Positions 18,139-28,064 of a stretch of 64,000 bases of DNA are shown here, one piece after another. A model generated the notes under the pieces. It worked only from the letters and a program-made list of their open reading frames with translations. It did not search any database and was not told where the DNA came from. Location of the stretch: positions 181,358 to 245,357 of the forward strand of contig VRVR01000034.1 in assembly GCA_009859145.1 (NCBI GenBank), in the 5' to 3' direction. Every line of letters starts with the position of its first letter. Position 1 is the stretch's first letter. The position numbers were made by a program, and so were the translations under genes. The stretch is from Andalucia godoyi (taxonomy: Eukaryota; Discoba; Jakobea; Jakobida; Andaluciidae).

Positions 18139-19677
18139 ATGGAGGATCATCATCTGTTCGCCCCGGACCCATCGTTCCAGAATCTGACGTCGTTCAAAGC
18201 TCTTTTTGGACCTCTTGAAGAAGCGACTGCAAAGAAGTTTGCGCGATCGACGAAGATCATGATCACTGCCGGCCCTTCTTGCGTTGACTGCCTGCAGGAA
18301 CTCATTGATCGTGGACTGAACGCTATCCGGTTCAACATGGCCTACGAACTTTCCGAACATCAGCGTTTTCTGGATGCGCTTCGCAAGTGCCGAGGCTATG
18401 AAAATGTGTGTCTCGTGGCGGATTTGATGGGTCGTGGCATCCGAACTGGAAAAATGAAGAATCCGTCCGTGAAGCTCCACAAGGGCCAGAAGTTTACGCT
18501 TTGGCAGGACCAGTCCAGGATTGGCGACGAATGTGGAGTTTCGTTTTCGTTTCCGGAACTTCCTCGACTTGCTCGTGTTGGTGACAAGATCTTCCTAGCG
18601 AATGGTGCCGTTGCGCTGGATGTGGAGCGCGTGTCTCGCTCAGAAATCGAATGCCAAGTGATGCTTGATGGAGATCTGGAGGAGAATAAGGGAATCCAGA
18701 TCAGAAATGTCCGCTTGCCAGGTTCTGCAGTGTCTGCAAAGGACAAGACGGAGATTGAGTGGGTGATCAAGAACAAGTTTGACTACGTGGCGCTGTCCTT
18801 CATCAACGACGTCGATGATGTTCTGGAGATCAAATCATACATCAACAACCGTGGCCCTCGTGTGATCGCCAAGATCGAAACGAAGTCTGCTCTACAGAAC
18901 GTTTCGCACCTGATCGGAGCCGCCGACGCAATTCAGATCTCTCGTGGTGATTTGGCTGTTGCTGTTCAGGCGCGAGACTTGACGTCAGTCCAAAAGGATA
19001 TCATCAGGAGATGCAATCTTGCGGGAACGCCGGTGGTGCTTGCTTCGCAGCTGCTGACGACCATGGTTGCGAACCCGCGACCAACCCGCGCGGAATGTAC
19101 GGATTCCATGAACGCGGCTTTTGATGGTGTGGACTGTTTGCTCATGACAAACGAGACTGCAAAAGGAACGTATCCTGTGGATGCTTTCAAGACAATGGAT
19201 AGACTGCTCAAACAAGCCGACGCTTTCTTGTCCACATATGGCCATCAGCGCCCCGAGTTCGGTGTGCAGCTTAAGCACAATGCTCGTATGGACGGATTCA
19301 CTGTCGAGGAGGCAGTTGCTGCAGCGTCGGTCAACTTCGCGCGAGATCTTAAGATGCCTGGAATCATTACGTTGACGGAGTCGGGTCGCTCTGCGTTATA
19401 TGTCGCAAAGTATCGACCACCCTGTCCTGTGTTCTGCTGCACTCCAATCTATTCCACTGCCCGTCGTTTAGGAATTGTCAAGGGATGCCACACAATTTTG
19501 CTTCCAGAGTCTTTGCCGGAAGAATACGCGCTCAAGACTGTGGTGAACTTGTGTCGAAATGTTGGGGCTGTTCATCCTGGAGAGACGGTTGTGGTCACTC
19601 TTGGATCCCAGTACCGCCAATCCGGCGGCACTGACTGCATGTCTGTTGTTCATGTGGCCAAGGAAGCTGCGGAATAG
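18139..19677 (+). CDS. Pyruvate kinase family protein with altered active site
   Basis: Intronless 512-residue protein; the ATG at 18139 follows an A-rich leader. Full-length pyruvate kinase layout: A domain, B-domain lid (about 110-210) and a C-terminal domain starting near residue 385 (VEEAVAAASVNFARD, LTESGRSALYVAKYRP). Pyruvate kinase makes pyruvate and ATP from PEP and ADP. Kept: catalytic Lys and Mg ligand Glu in IAKIET, the second Mg ligand in SRGDLA, and PRPTRAE. Changed: RMNFSHG is RFNMAYE (the potassium-binding Ser is lost), DTKGPEIRTG is DLMGRGIRTG (Thr, Lys and the cation-selecting Glu lost), ATQ is ASQ and LSGETA is MTNETA. It may be a cation-independent or regulatory paralogue rather than the main glycolytic enzyme. 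Confidence 0.88.
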   Translation: MEDHHLFAPDPSFQNLTSFKALFGPLEEATAKKFARSTKIMITAGPSCVDCLQELIDRGLNAIRFNMAYELSEHQRFLDALRKCRGYENVCLVADLMGRGIRTGKMKNPSVKLHKGQKFTLWQDQSRIGDECGVSFSFPELPRLARVGDKIFLANGAVALDVERVSRSEIECQVMLDGDLEENKGIQIRNVRLPGSAVSAKDKTEIEWVIKNKFDYVALSFINDVDDVLEIKSYINNRGPRVIAKIETKSALQNVSHLIGAADAIQISRGDLAVAVQARDLTSVQKDIIRRCNLAGTPVVLASQLLTTMVANPRPTRAECTDSMNAAFDGVDCLLMTNETAKGTYPVDAFKTMDRLLKQADAFLSTYGHQRPEFGVQLKHNARMDGFTVEEAVAAASVNFARDLKMPGIITLTESGRSALYVAKYRPPCPVFCCTPIYSTARRLGIVKGCHTILLPESLPEEYALKTVVNLCRNVGAVHPGETVVVTLGSQYRQSGGTDCMSVVHVAKEAAE

Positions 19678-19842
19678 CTCATTGCAGCAATTGGCAAGCG
19701 CCAACCGTGACGACTGGCTTGTCGCTCTTTCGCAGCATTATCCAGCGAGTTTGTCTTCCTCTTCTCTCTTTTTCTCATTGTATGTCTGTGCTTTCCGTGC
19801 GTCTCTCCTTTTTTTGGTTCTGTTGTTTTTCCTTGTCTTGCT

Positions 19843-19848
19843 AATAAA
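19843..19848 (+). terminator. Poly(A) signal AATAAA
   Basis: AATAAA lies 166 bp after the pyruvate kinase stop, in a T-rich 3' region. Confidence 0.5.
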
Positions 19849-20210
19849 GTTCGCTTGCCCTCTCGCGCTCTCTCGCTCTCTCGCTCTCTCCGTGTCGAAA
19901 ACAGTCGTAAGAGAAAGAAACCTGTGCGATACGACCTCGAATGACGTAAGCACGAAGCTCAGCGGCTAATTATTGTCTCCAAAACTCGATGCGCTGCACG
20001 AAAGGGAAGGCCATCATCAGTCATCAGTCATTGCTAACCCTTTGGAGACAGGCTTCAAGTCTCTATGGATCGTGTCCTGGCCGCTGTCAGTGCATTTGCT
20101 CAACTTTGGTCTTTCGTGTTTCCCTTCTTTTGTTTTGTTTTGTTTTTTTCTCTTTTACTTTCCCCCTTCCTCGTTTGGATTGACCGTTGACTGTACCGAG
20201 TTTTTCAGAA
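19849..20210 (+). promoter_or_regulatory. Promoter/leader of the peroxiredoxin gene
   Basis: The spacer contains a (CTCTCG)-like tandem repeat at about 19861-19890, then a strongly T-rich stretch ending TTTTTCAG two bases before the ATG at 20211. A GTAAGC at 19945 could pair with that CAG as a leader intron. That is a guess from pattern only; no coding exon upstream fits. Confidence 0.35.
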
Positions 20211-20801
20211 ATGTCCAAGGCCGTTATCCAGAAGCCCGCCCCTCTTTTCAAAGCAACTGCCGTGGTTGATGGGCAGTTCAAGGAGGTTTCGCTTGATCAG
20301 TACCGTGGAAAGTACGTCGTGTTGCTGTTCTACCCGCTGGACTTCACCTTTGTTTGCCCGACCGAGATCATCGCGTTCTCCGAGGCTGCCGACGAGTTCC
20401 GCTCAATTGGTGCAGAGGTTCTCGCAATCTCTGTCGACTCGGAGTACACTCATCTTGCCTGGGTCTCGACTCCACGCAAGCAGGGTGGACTTGGAAACAT
20501 GAAGATCCCCCTTGTTGCCGACCTCACCAAGCAGATCTCGACCGACTATGGTGTTCTCATCCCCGAGGCTGGTGTTGCGCTGCGTGGACTCTTCATCATT
20601 GACGATAAGGGGGTTTTGCGTGCGTCGATTGTCCATGATCTTCCTGTTGGACGGTCTGTTGAAGAGACTCTTCGTGTCGTGAAGGCATTCCAGTACGTTG
20701 CAGTCCACGGAGAGGTCTGCCCTGCTGGATGGACTCCAGGCGCAAAGACCATGAAGGCCGATCCGACTGGATCAAAGGAATACTTTAGCACTGCAAACTA
20801 A
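20211..20801 (+). CDS. Typical 2-Cys peroxiredoxin (Prx1/AhpC class)
   Basis: Intronless 196-residue thiol peroxidase that reduces hydrogen peroxide and organic peroxides with thioredoxin. The peroxidatic cysteine is Cys49 in DFTFVCPTE; the resolving cysteine is Cys170 in HGEVCPAGW; the active-site Pro, Thr and downstream Arg (GRSVEETLR) are present. It carries GGLG (in [12 protein letters not shown]) and a C-terminal YF (SKEYFSTAN), the pair that makes eukaryotic peroxiredoxins prone to hyperoxidation and able to signal. There is no targeting peptide, so it is probably cytosolic. The start at 20211 fits the family length exactly. Codon choice is tighter and more GC-rich than in neighbours, as expected for a highly expressed gene. 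Confidence 0.97.
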   Translation: MSKAVIQKPAPLFKATAVVDGQFKEVSLDQYRGKYVVLLFYPLDFTFVCPTEIIAFSEAADEFRSIGAEVLAISVDSEYTHLAWVSTPRKQGGLGNMKIPLVADLTKQISTDYGVLIPEAGVALRGLFIIDDKGVLRASIVHDLPVGRSVEETLRVVKAFQYVAVHGEVCPAGWTPGAKTMKADPTGSKEYFSTAN

Positions 20802-20869
20802 GCCGCGACGATCCCCATGTCCCATCGTTCTCGTGGTCTTGTTGTTGTCGTTCCGGGTTCCCCGTAATG

Positions 20870-20875
20870 AATAAA
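20870..20875 (+). terminator. Poly(A) signal AATAAA
   Basis: AATAAA lies 69 bp after the peroxiredoxin stop codon. The tail-to-tail coiled-coil gene ends about 90 bp further on. Confidence 0.6.
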
Positions 20876-20965
20876 ATACCATGTCTTGTCTTGTCGTATC
20901 TTGTGTGTTCTTGAGCAAAAAAAGCGTATGTTCATGTTACCGGTATAAAGTTTGCTGTCATTCTT

Positions 20966-23578
20966 CTATGGCCGGCTGGACATTATGTATCGGGACGTCC
21001 GCAGCGGCGACTGGTAATATGGCCCCGGTGCAATGGTGGAGAACGACGAGGTCGAGCCGGTTGATGAGCCAAGAGAAAGAGCTTGGTCCCGCTGCAGCCT
21101 CGACAACTGCTGCGTCAAAATGAGAATGTGATCCCGCTGACGACTCAATTCGCGATCGCGTTCTTCCAGTTTGTTTTCATAAAGTTCACGTTCCACTTGC
21201 AGCTCGGCTTCCATGCGCCCCCGCAACCTTCGCAAATCCGTGGACAGTCCCTGTATCTTTTCTTGCACCTGCCTATCTCGGACTGCCTTTTTTCTCGCCA
21301 CAGCATAATACAACTTTGCTGCTTCGTTCGGTGAGTCGTCAAACTCACCGCTGTCCATTGTGCGTTCAACGAAATGATCTCTCTCAGCACGCACACTCGC
21401 ATCCTTGTCAGCGCCGCCGCCGCCATCACCATCACCACCATCATCATCATCATCAAAGACGTCGGCATCCAGGACGACGTCGTCATTATCTCGAAATACC
21501 ACGTTATGTGACCGACGAGAAGGTGACACAGACTTGCGCGACGAGGACAAAGACGGAGCAGAATGCCTTGACCCACTGCCGACTGGCATCTTGGTGGGAG
21601 ACCGATTACGTGCCTGTTTTGCGCTTGTAGACAACTCGTGCTCTTTTTCGAAAACGAGCAACTGATGTTTCAAATTCGCATTCTCTTGAATGAGAGAAGC
21701 ATACTGCTTTTCTACCTCGGAAAGCCTCAAAACTTCAACATCCTTTTCTTGTAGCGCAGCCGACAAGACACGTAGGCGCTCCATGACATCCCTGAGCTCG
21801 TTCGACAAACTTGAAAGCTGCTCCGATTCTTTCCCTTTGTACTTCCTTTCAAGAATGACCAGTGCCTCTTCATGTTCACGCACCTCGGTATCGAGTTTCT
21901 GCTCGAGATTGTGTTTTTCACGGTGCAGCATCTGGATGACCACATCCTTTTCCTCATCGGTAACTTGCTTTGCAATTTTCCACTTCTTCGCTTCATCAGA
22001 GACCTGCTGAAACTGCTGTTTCAGTGTGTCTGCCTCTTTCCGCAGCTGCTCTCGTTCGCGCTCCCATTCTGACCGAGCATCACTCGCAGCCTTCTGTGAC
22101 ACTTTCAATGTGTCCTCCAACCCTTGTCGCAGAATCCGTTCTGCACTGCACTTGTCCTCAAGGTTAATTACCTTTTGTTCGGCGTCTTCGCATTGTTCCC
22201 GGCTCTTCTTCTCATCCTCAGAGAGCCGCATCAATGCATCGTACATCGAGTTCCTTTCTGTGCTTAAACGGGAAATCTCATCCGCGAGATCTGCGTCAGT
22301 TTTGTCTAATGCATATTGAGTCTCTCGACAAGCAGAAACCAACTGCGAATTCTGTGCTTCAAGCACCTTCAAAGCACCTTCTGCTGCTTGCTGCTTGTTC
22401 ATGGTTTCTTGCAGCTGGGACTTCAGCTGTCCAACTTCCCGTTCCGCATGATCTGCCCTCTCCCTCTCAGTCCTCGCAATTCTCGAACTTTCTTGCTTCT
22501 CCATTTCCAGTTCTTCGACGTGGGCCTCCAAATCATGCAACATTTCCGAAAGCGAGTTCACGCCCTCCGAAATAGCATGTGCGTCCGAAAGTTTCTTTTC
22601 CAAATCGTGGACTCGAGTTCGAAGCTCCTGCACCACCTGCTCCTGCGCTTGTGACCGTTCCTCCTTCCCTTTCATCTCTTCTATCAAGAAAGACTTCACG
22701 CTTTCGTGTGCTTTCGATATGTCTGCAACGATTGCCGAAGGATCCATAACCACAGACATTGGAATGGATGCAGCAAGTTGCTGTTGATGCGACTGCTGTC
22801 CAGTGACCGTCTGGCGCGGATCAACATGATTCGTTGCTGATGCAAAGCGTGCCTGCGGATGGTCAAACGATGAATTGCTATACTGGGGCATGTAGCTAAT
22901 CGCCTCGGAGACACTGCTGTTGTTGTCATGCTGGCGATGATGCAGATGCAGGCTGCTATGAGCATGACTATGATTACGGTTATGGGTACTCTGGTCATCG
23001 CTGTGTTCCTTCCTGCTTGCATCGCTACCATCAGAGATGCTGCTGCTGCTGGCATTAGCTCTGTTACGATGTGACGTGGTGGACAAGGACGAAGAAGATA
23101 GTGGAATTGGGCTCAGTTCACGATTCTTTGTTGGCGGTTTCGCTGAAGACGTGCGCCGCAATGCCGACGAAGCACGGAGAGGCGAAGGCACAGAACCCCC
23201 ATCACCACCAACGGCGGCAGCGGCAGCAGCAGCCACAGGAAACAGATTCCGTGACAAGTCATCGATAGATTTTTCAAGTCCTGAAAGGGAGTTCTGCAGA
23301 CCACCAACTGCGTGTTTCTTGATTGACGAAGATCGTGTCGACAAAGACGAATGAGAAGTTGCAGAAGTGGACAATGCCGATGTCGATGAATGACGTTTGG
23401 TATCCACGGGTATCCGAATTGTGACTGCTGGCGATGGCCGCTTCGAAGAGGATCGAGTGGAGGCCGAGGTTTGTGACCGATGGGACTGCACTGGAGCGGC
23501 TCCAACAGCATTTCGAACCGACAGTTTGTGGATCCGCCGAGTAAGAGTTTCCAACAACCGCTTTGTTTCAGGGTCCAT
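20966..23578 (-). CDS. Coiled-coil protein with disordered N-terminus
   Basis: Intronless; 870 residues from ATG 23578 (MDPETKRLLETL). The frame is open to an earlier ATG near 23701, but that stretch is A/T-rich like a leader. A short helix (ETLTRRIHKL) opens the protein. Residues 20-300 are Ser/His/Ala-rich and disordered, with a nine-alanine run. From about 310 to 660 there is a long uninterrupted coiled coil with heptads (VVQELRTRVHDLEKKL, MLHDLEAHVEELEMEKQ, EKHNLEQKLDTEVREHEEAL). A second acidic disordered loop (DDDDDGGDGDGGGG) precedes a final coiled coil (VQEKIQGLSTDLRRLRGRM). The build resembles centrosomal or ciliary scaffold proteins, but no family signature is visible. Confidence 0.8.
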   Translation of the reverse strand: MDPETKRLLETLTRRIHKLSVRNAVGAAPVQSHRSQTSASTRSSSKRPSPAVTIRIPVDTKRHSSTSALSTSATSHSSLSTRSSSIKKHAVGGLQNSLSGLEKSIDDLSRNLFPVAAAAAAAVGGDGGSVPSPLRASSALRRTSSAKPPTKNRELSPIPLSSSSLSTTSHRNRANASSSSISDGSDASRKEHSDDQSTHNRNHSHAHSSLHLHHRQHDNNSSVSEAISYMPQYSNSSFDHPQARFASATNHVDPRQTVTGQQSHQQQLAASIPMSVVMDPSAIVADISKAHESVKSFLIEEMKGKEERSQAQEQVVQELRTRVHDLEKKLSDAHAISEGVNSLSEMLHDLEAHVEELEMEKQESSRIARTERERADHAEREVGQLKSQLQETMNKQQAAEGALKVLEAQNSQLVSACRETQYALDKTDADLADEISRLSTERNSMYDALMRLSEDEKKSREQCEDAEQKVINLEDKCSAERILRQGLEDTLKVSQKAASDARSEWEREREQLRKEADTLKQQFQQVSDEAKKWKIAKQVTDEEKDVVIQMLHREKHNLEQKLDTEVREHEEALVILERKYKGKESEQLSSLSNELRDVMERLRVLSAALQEKDVEVLRLSEVEKQYASLIQENANLKHQLLVFEKEHELSTSAKQARNRSPTKMPVGSGSRHSAPSLSSSRKSVSPSRRSHNVVFRDNDDVVLDADVFDDDDDGGDGDGGGGADKDASVRAERDHFVERTMDSGEFDDSPNEAAKLYYAVARKKAVRDRQVQEKIQGLSTDLRRLRGRMEAELQVERELYENKLEERDRELSRQRDHILILTQQLSRLQRDQALSLGSSTGSTSSFSTIAPGPYYQSPLRTSRYIMSSRP

Positions 23579-24094
23579 AAATGTATATATTACTACCTCT
23601 TCGGAATAACGGTTTTTTGTTGGTTTTTTTGGTTGGTGCACATGCATGCAATTCCACCACACAGGGCTTCGTCTTCCGAACACGGACATTGCAGAAAGCA
23701 CCCGGTTCGTACCAGAATCGTGACTACCAGTACTAGTAGGTGCGGCCGTTGAAAGACATGAGCTACGAGCGTTTGCGTTCCTCTCCTGCAGTCAGGCAGG
23801 GCCAAGCGGCTGCACGGCGCAGGGTTGCTGGAAACAGTAGGAACATCAGAGCGCAGTGAAAATGAAAAAGGGACTGAAAACAGAGACGGGGATTTCGTGT
23901 GCAATGGAGACGCGCACAGACCGGCAAGAAGGACGTGGTGAAGCGCACGGACAACCAGAATGCAGGAAACCTAAAAATCAAGATATGATTTTCATATTTT
24001 CTTCTTCTTTAAAAACAAGACCAAAAATCAACAAAAAAAATTATATAAAATGAATGAAATAAAATAAAAATACAACAACAAGCAAAACAACTGA
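23579..24094. other. Intergenic spacer
   Basis: The 516 bp between two minus-strand genes hold the histidine kinase 3' UTR (very A-rich, about 23985-24095) and the promoter of the coiled-coil gene. No gene seen. Confidence 0.5.
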
Positions 24095-27040
24095 TTACAA
24101 TTGATTAAATGACCGGGACTGCGCAATAGCCGACGTTAAAACCTCTTGCACTGCGTTCTTTCGAATGGGTTTGATCAGCACCTTATCAGCACCGCAGCGT
24201 TCACCAGCACGGTAGGTATCCTCGGATTCGTCCCCGGTTAGGATAACGCAGAACGGAGAACGATGGCACTCCTGCATGCAAACATCTTTGATCTCGAGAA
24301 TAGCCTGGTCGCCTTGGACTTTTGGCATGTGCAAATCAGAGATGATCAGACACGGAACATTCTTATGGTGGGCCACAAAGTTCTGGATGTCCAAAACGAG
24401 AGCGTCTCCATCGTCGACAACATGCGTCACAACACGCAGATCGCTTGGAATCGTGCATGTCGAGACAAACTTCGCTACCAGTTTAGCAATCATTTCTTGA
24501 TCCTCCGCAATAAACACATGTACTTCTTTTCTGGACTCCTTTCCATCCAGCTCGTGCTTGCTTCCGAGGGAAACCGCCGGAGAATTGACAGACGAGCAGT
24601 CGGCAAAATTGTCGACCGATGAAGCGGAAGAGACAGCGCTGCTCGAGCTGCGATTGCCCGTTGCCGCAGGAGATATCTTTGCAACATCCTCCAGCACGTA
24701 ATCGCGAAGTTGTGCGTTCTTCTTTGGGAACGAGGCTTCCGTGGAAAGAGATGGCAAAGCTGGCGCCGCAAACGAGAGGCTGATCGGAGAATCCTGGTCC
24801 TCGCGGAGCATCCGTGGGCGAGACACAGACATCCGCCTGCCGAACCGGGCCAGAGAGGGGACACGTGGCGATTCTGGATCCGTGCTTCGCCTGCTTGAGA
24901 GCTGATCCATCGTCCAGGCATTCCTTGAAAAACCTCGCGACTCTTCCTGAGGGGATTTGCACTGCATGAAAGACGAACGATCAGTGCGATGCTTTCGACT
25001 GCTCATGTCATCCTCCGTTTGCGGAGATCTCAGGTTGTCGGCACTTCCCTCCATAGCATACTGTGCCGGGACGGAGTTCACCGAGATGGATGTCGACGAC
25101 GATCTCGAATGGGAGTAGCTGCGCGAAGATTCTCTCCTGAACTCCAGCATACTTCCGAAAGTGTCTGCGTCTGAACTGTACAAGAGCCCACCTTCATGCG
25201 TGCTGCTCAACTGAGGCGGCAGAGTGATTCGCGACCACCGTCTGCCAGTAGCAGGAGCAACTTTGCTCACTTCGTCGGATGCAACAACATCATGGGGTGG
25301 TTGAAACACGTTGCACGTGTCTTCTGGGACCATGCAAGGCATTGAAAAGGAGAATGTGGATCCCAGGCCAGCCTGGCTGTACGCTGCAACCGTCCCTCCC
25401 CACAAATGCACGAGACTTTTCACTAGGAACAGACCGACGCCAGCTCCGTTCAGTCCAATGTTTCGTTCCTTGTGAATTTGATAAAAAGGCTCAAAGACAT
25501 GTTGAAGGTTTTCCGACGATATACCGACTCCGCTGTCTTCCACAGATATCACGAATTCAAACGGCGTCGATCGCCCTGCGTTCAGAATCGGCGCCTCATT
25601 CTGCGTTTCGGGGCTTCGTCTTCGCAAGGAGACCCGAACCGTAACCGAGCCCGCGTCTGTGTAGCGAATGGCGTTGGAAAGCAGAGAGAACACCACTTCT
25701 TCAATCATTGCTTCGTCGACCAGCACTGGCGATGGCAGGGAATGCTCAACTTGGAACTCTAGTTTTAGACCCTTCTTTTCCGCAGTTGGTCTCGCTTCCT
25801 GAACAATCTGCCGAATGCATTCCGATAAATTACTCGGTCTCCAATGTAACTTCCATTCTCCTCTCTTCACTTTCGCAAAGGACAGGATGTTGTCGAGCAA
25901 TGAGTACAAGATAGCAGATGATGTTCGAAGATTTCCGACAAGACGTCTCTGTTCTCGTGTCATCTTCGTCTCCGACAAGCAATCAGACGACGCAAGCAGA
26001 GCAAACAGGGGATTTCGAATTTCATGCGACATTCGAGACCAGAGCGAATCTCGAGAATTCTTTGCTTCGTGCAGCATGATGATCATGTTTCGCGCAACAA
26101 CCAGGCTCGCAGTACGCAAGGACGCTAGCGTAAAGACGAAGAACACCGTAATTGCTGTTGTGTACATTGCTGTTGCTGGGAACGGGTACCGGAACTGCCA
26201 AGTGGGAGTTGTTCCAGACATCAGAATCGACGGTCCAATTTGGCCGAGCCCTCCTGAGAGAACAAGAAGCAGCAGGTACACGCAAATGCGGGTTCTGCGC
26301 AAGAGACAGAAATAAGGCGAGATGTACGCAAGGCAAATGGTGATGAGTTCCACTGGACAGCTGGATCTGCAGAAAAAGAGGAGCCCATGGGACAAGATGG
26401 TTAGTGCAAGATACGCATCCGCAATTTGTGGTGACTGGATGGTCTCCAGAACACCGGGCCGCGTTTGCCAGATGGCCACGCGGTCGAGGAATACAAAACT
26501 CGATGGCGTAGACTTTAGAAAGCGTTCGTCGCCATCAGAAAGGCCTCCGCTGTTTTTTCGCCGCGAATCAAGGACAAATCGGGGCCAAGAGGAGAAAACT
26601 TCCTTCATGGATTTAAAAGAGACGTCCCTTCCGATGGCCATTCTCGGCAAGTAAATCATGGTCCAAAGAAACAACAGCTGAATGCAGATCGTGGCCCACA
26701 TTGGAGTCCAAGCGTCTTGTATGATCCAGATCGTGAGGATCGCAACACCCAGAGATACCATTACTTCCGAAATGATCCCCAGTGAGTGCTGCTGCATCCT
26801 GAAGTGGATCCAGTCATTTGCTGTGAAGGGTGAAGATTGGCTGGAGTTCATGGCTGACCATGCCGAATTTGTGGACGGTGATGACGCAGAAGACAGCTTC
26901 CTCCTCATGGGCTTCGGGGGTATGCTTTGAAATGTGTGGTTTGGAGCGGAAGAAGAACGCTTCTGATGCTCGGCGGTTCGTAATATTGAAGCGGCAAATT
27001 CATTCGCAACACTCGACGCTGTCATGACCCGTGTACTCAT
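24095..27040 (-). CDS. Membrane hybrid histidine kinase
   Basis: Intronless 981-residue two-component sensor. Residues 85-320 hold about six to seven membrane helices (ILTIWII, LLFLWTMIYL, ITICLAYI, VYLLLLVLSGG, TTAITVFFVFTLA) with no large outer sensor domain. HisKA follows with phospho-acceptor His339 in SRMSHEIRNPLFALL. The ATPase domain has an N box (SLLSNAIRYTDAG), G1 (VEDSGVGIS), an F box (VFEPFYQIH) and G2 (GAGVGLFLVKSLV). A 280-residue Ser-rich linker leads to a receiver domain with the acidic pocket (IAEDQE), phospho-acceptor Asp902 in SDLHMP and Lys in LIKPIRK. All catalytic residues are present, so it should pass phosphate from His to Asp and then to a histidine phosphotransfer protein not seen here. 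The signal is unknown. Confidence 0.95.
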   Translation of the reverse strand: MSTRVMTASSVANEFAASILRTAEHQKRSSSAPNHTFQSIPPKPMRRKLSSASSPSTNSAWSAMNSSQSSPFTANDWIHFRMQQHSLGIISEVMVSLGVAILTIWIIQDAWTPMWATICIQLLFLWTMIYLPRMAIGRDVSFKSMKEVFSSWPRFVLDSRRKNSGGLSDGDERFLKSTPSSFVFLDRVAIWQTRPGVLETIQSPQIADAYLALTILSHGLLFFCRSSCPVELITICLAYISPYFCLLRRTRICVYLLLLVLSGGLGQIGPSILMSGTTPTWQFRYPFPATAMYTTAITVFFVFTLASLRTASLVVARNMIIMLHEAKNSRDSLWSRMSHEIRNPLFALLASSDCLSETKMTREQRRLVGNLRTSSAILYSLLDNILSFAKVKRGEWKLHWRPSNLSECIRQIVQEARPTAEKKGLKLEFQVEHSLPSPVLVDEAMIEEVVFSLLSNAIRYTDAGSVTVRVSLRRRSPETQNEAPILNAGRSTPFEFVISVEDSGVGISSENLQHVFEPFYQIHKERNIGLNGAGVGLFLVKSLVHLWGGTVAAYSQAGLGSTFSFSMPCMVPEDTCNVFQPPHDVVASDEVSKVAPATGRRWSRITLPPQLSSTHEGGLLYSSDADTFGSMLEFRRESSRSYSHSRSSSTSISVNSVPAQYAMEGSADNLRSPQTEDDMSSRKHRTDRSSFMQCKSPQEESRGFSRNAWTMDQLSSRRSTDPESPRVPSLARFGRRMSVSRPRMLREDQDSPISLSFAAPALPSLSTEASFPKKNAQLRDYVLEDVAKISPAATGNRSSSSAVSSASSVDNFADCSSVNSPAVSLGSKHELDGKESRKEVHVFIAEDQEMIAKLVAKFVSTCTIPSDLRVVTHVVDDGDALVLDIQNFVAHHKNVPCLIISDLHMPKVQGDQAILEIKDVCMQECHRSPFCVILTGDESEDTYRAGERCGADKVLIKPIRKNAVQEVLTSAIAQSRSFNQL

Positions 27041-28064
27041 TGTGACTAAACTCGAGGTTTAAAAAAAGAATATGTCGTTGGTGGACAGTTGTTGCTCTGT
27101 GCTTTCGTTTGTTTGTTTTTGTAGCCAAACAAAGAACGAAACTGCACGCGTGCTGAGGCAACGGCACTAATTCTCCTCCTCCAAGCGCACGCATTTTCAT
27201 TTTTGCCAGTGACAGAATTCCTGATGGTACTTATTGTCGTCGACAAATGCGTTTCCACTTCCAGAGCAAGTCGACATTGAGACGGTCGGTCGAAGCAGAA
27301 CAGGATTCGCGCTCATACATACGCTTCGCAAAAACGCGACATTTCGTGCGCTTTTGGTGGGTACCTTTCGATGCCTGGCGACATGATCCTAGGTGCGGAG
27401 CCCTCCATATGCGTTCTTCAACTGAAGTGCTATACAAGGTGCACAAAACAACACACAGCGCAACGCTTCTGATCCGCCAATCCTACTCCCATAATAAGAA
27501 CCACAACATCCAAACCCCCGCACCGCTGTCGCAAAAGCGCACTCACCTCTCCTCCATCCGGACTCCATTTCAACAGTAGCAATATGCCCGCTAACTTGCA
27601 CGGTTCAATCACCGCCATCGCATTCGTGCGAGCAGACAGAACGGATGCTCTCCTCTGTCCTCATTCGTGCTGTTGTGCACCGCGCAAATAGAACCACACA
27701 GGAGGAAACAAAAAGCGCACCAATGGATGGTGGCGTGCAGCATTGATTGGTTGTTGAAAAAGAAAACACCCTCCTTCCTCTCCGGCCCCCTTGTTCTACC
27801 CCACCACACTATAGACCGGCCTCTGCGTTGCCAGCATTGAGCATTCAGAGCCGGCGCAGCCTTTGTTGTCATGTGCGCGGTTTTTCAAGACACACCACAA
27901 CGACGAATCGACTGTAAAAATGTGCGCTTCGCCTCTTCAATCCTCCTCTTCCTTTTTTTTCCCTTCAGTTTTTTATAAATAAATTGACATCTGGATATCT
28001 AAGCATTCCCCCTTGGTCTTGTGAAATTCGAGCTTGCGCGAGGAAGAAAAAAAGAAACAGATTC
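27041..28064. promoter_or_regulatory. Divergent 1-kb intergenic region
   Basis: It separates the starts of the minus-strand histidine kinase and the plus-strand Cys-rich membrane protein. Short frames on both strands (about 27247-27579 plus, 27872-27609 minus) lack motifs. Two CCAAT-type sequences lie close together, CCAAT at about 27720 and its reverse ATTGG at about 27747, roughly 320-345 bp upstream of the 28065 start; they could be NF-Y sites. No gene is supported. Confidence 0.35.
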
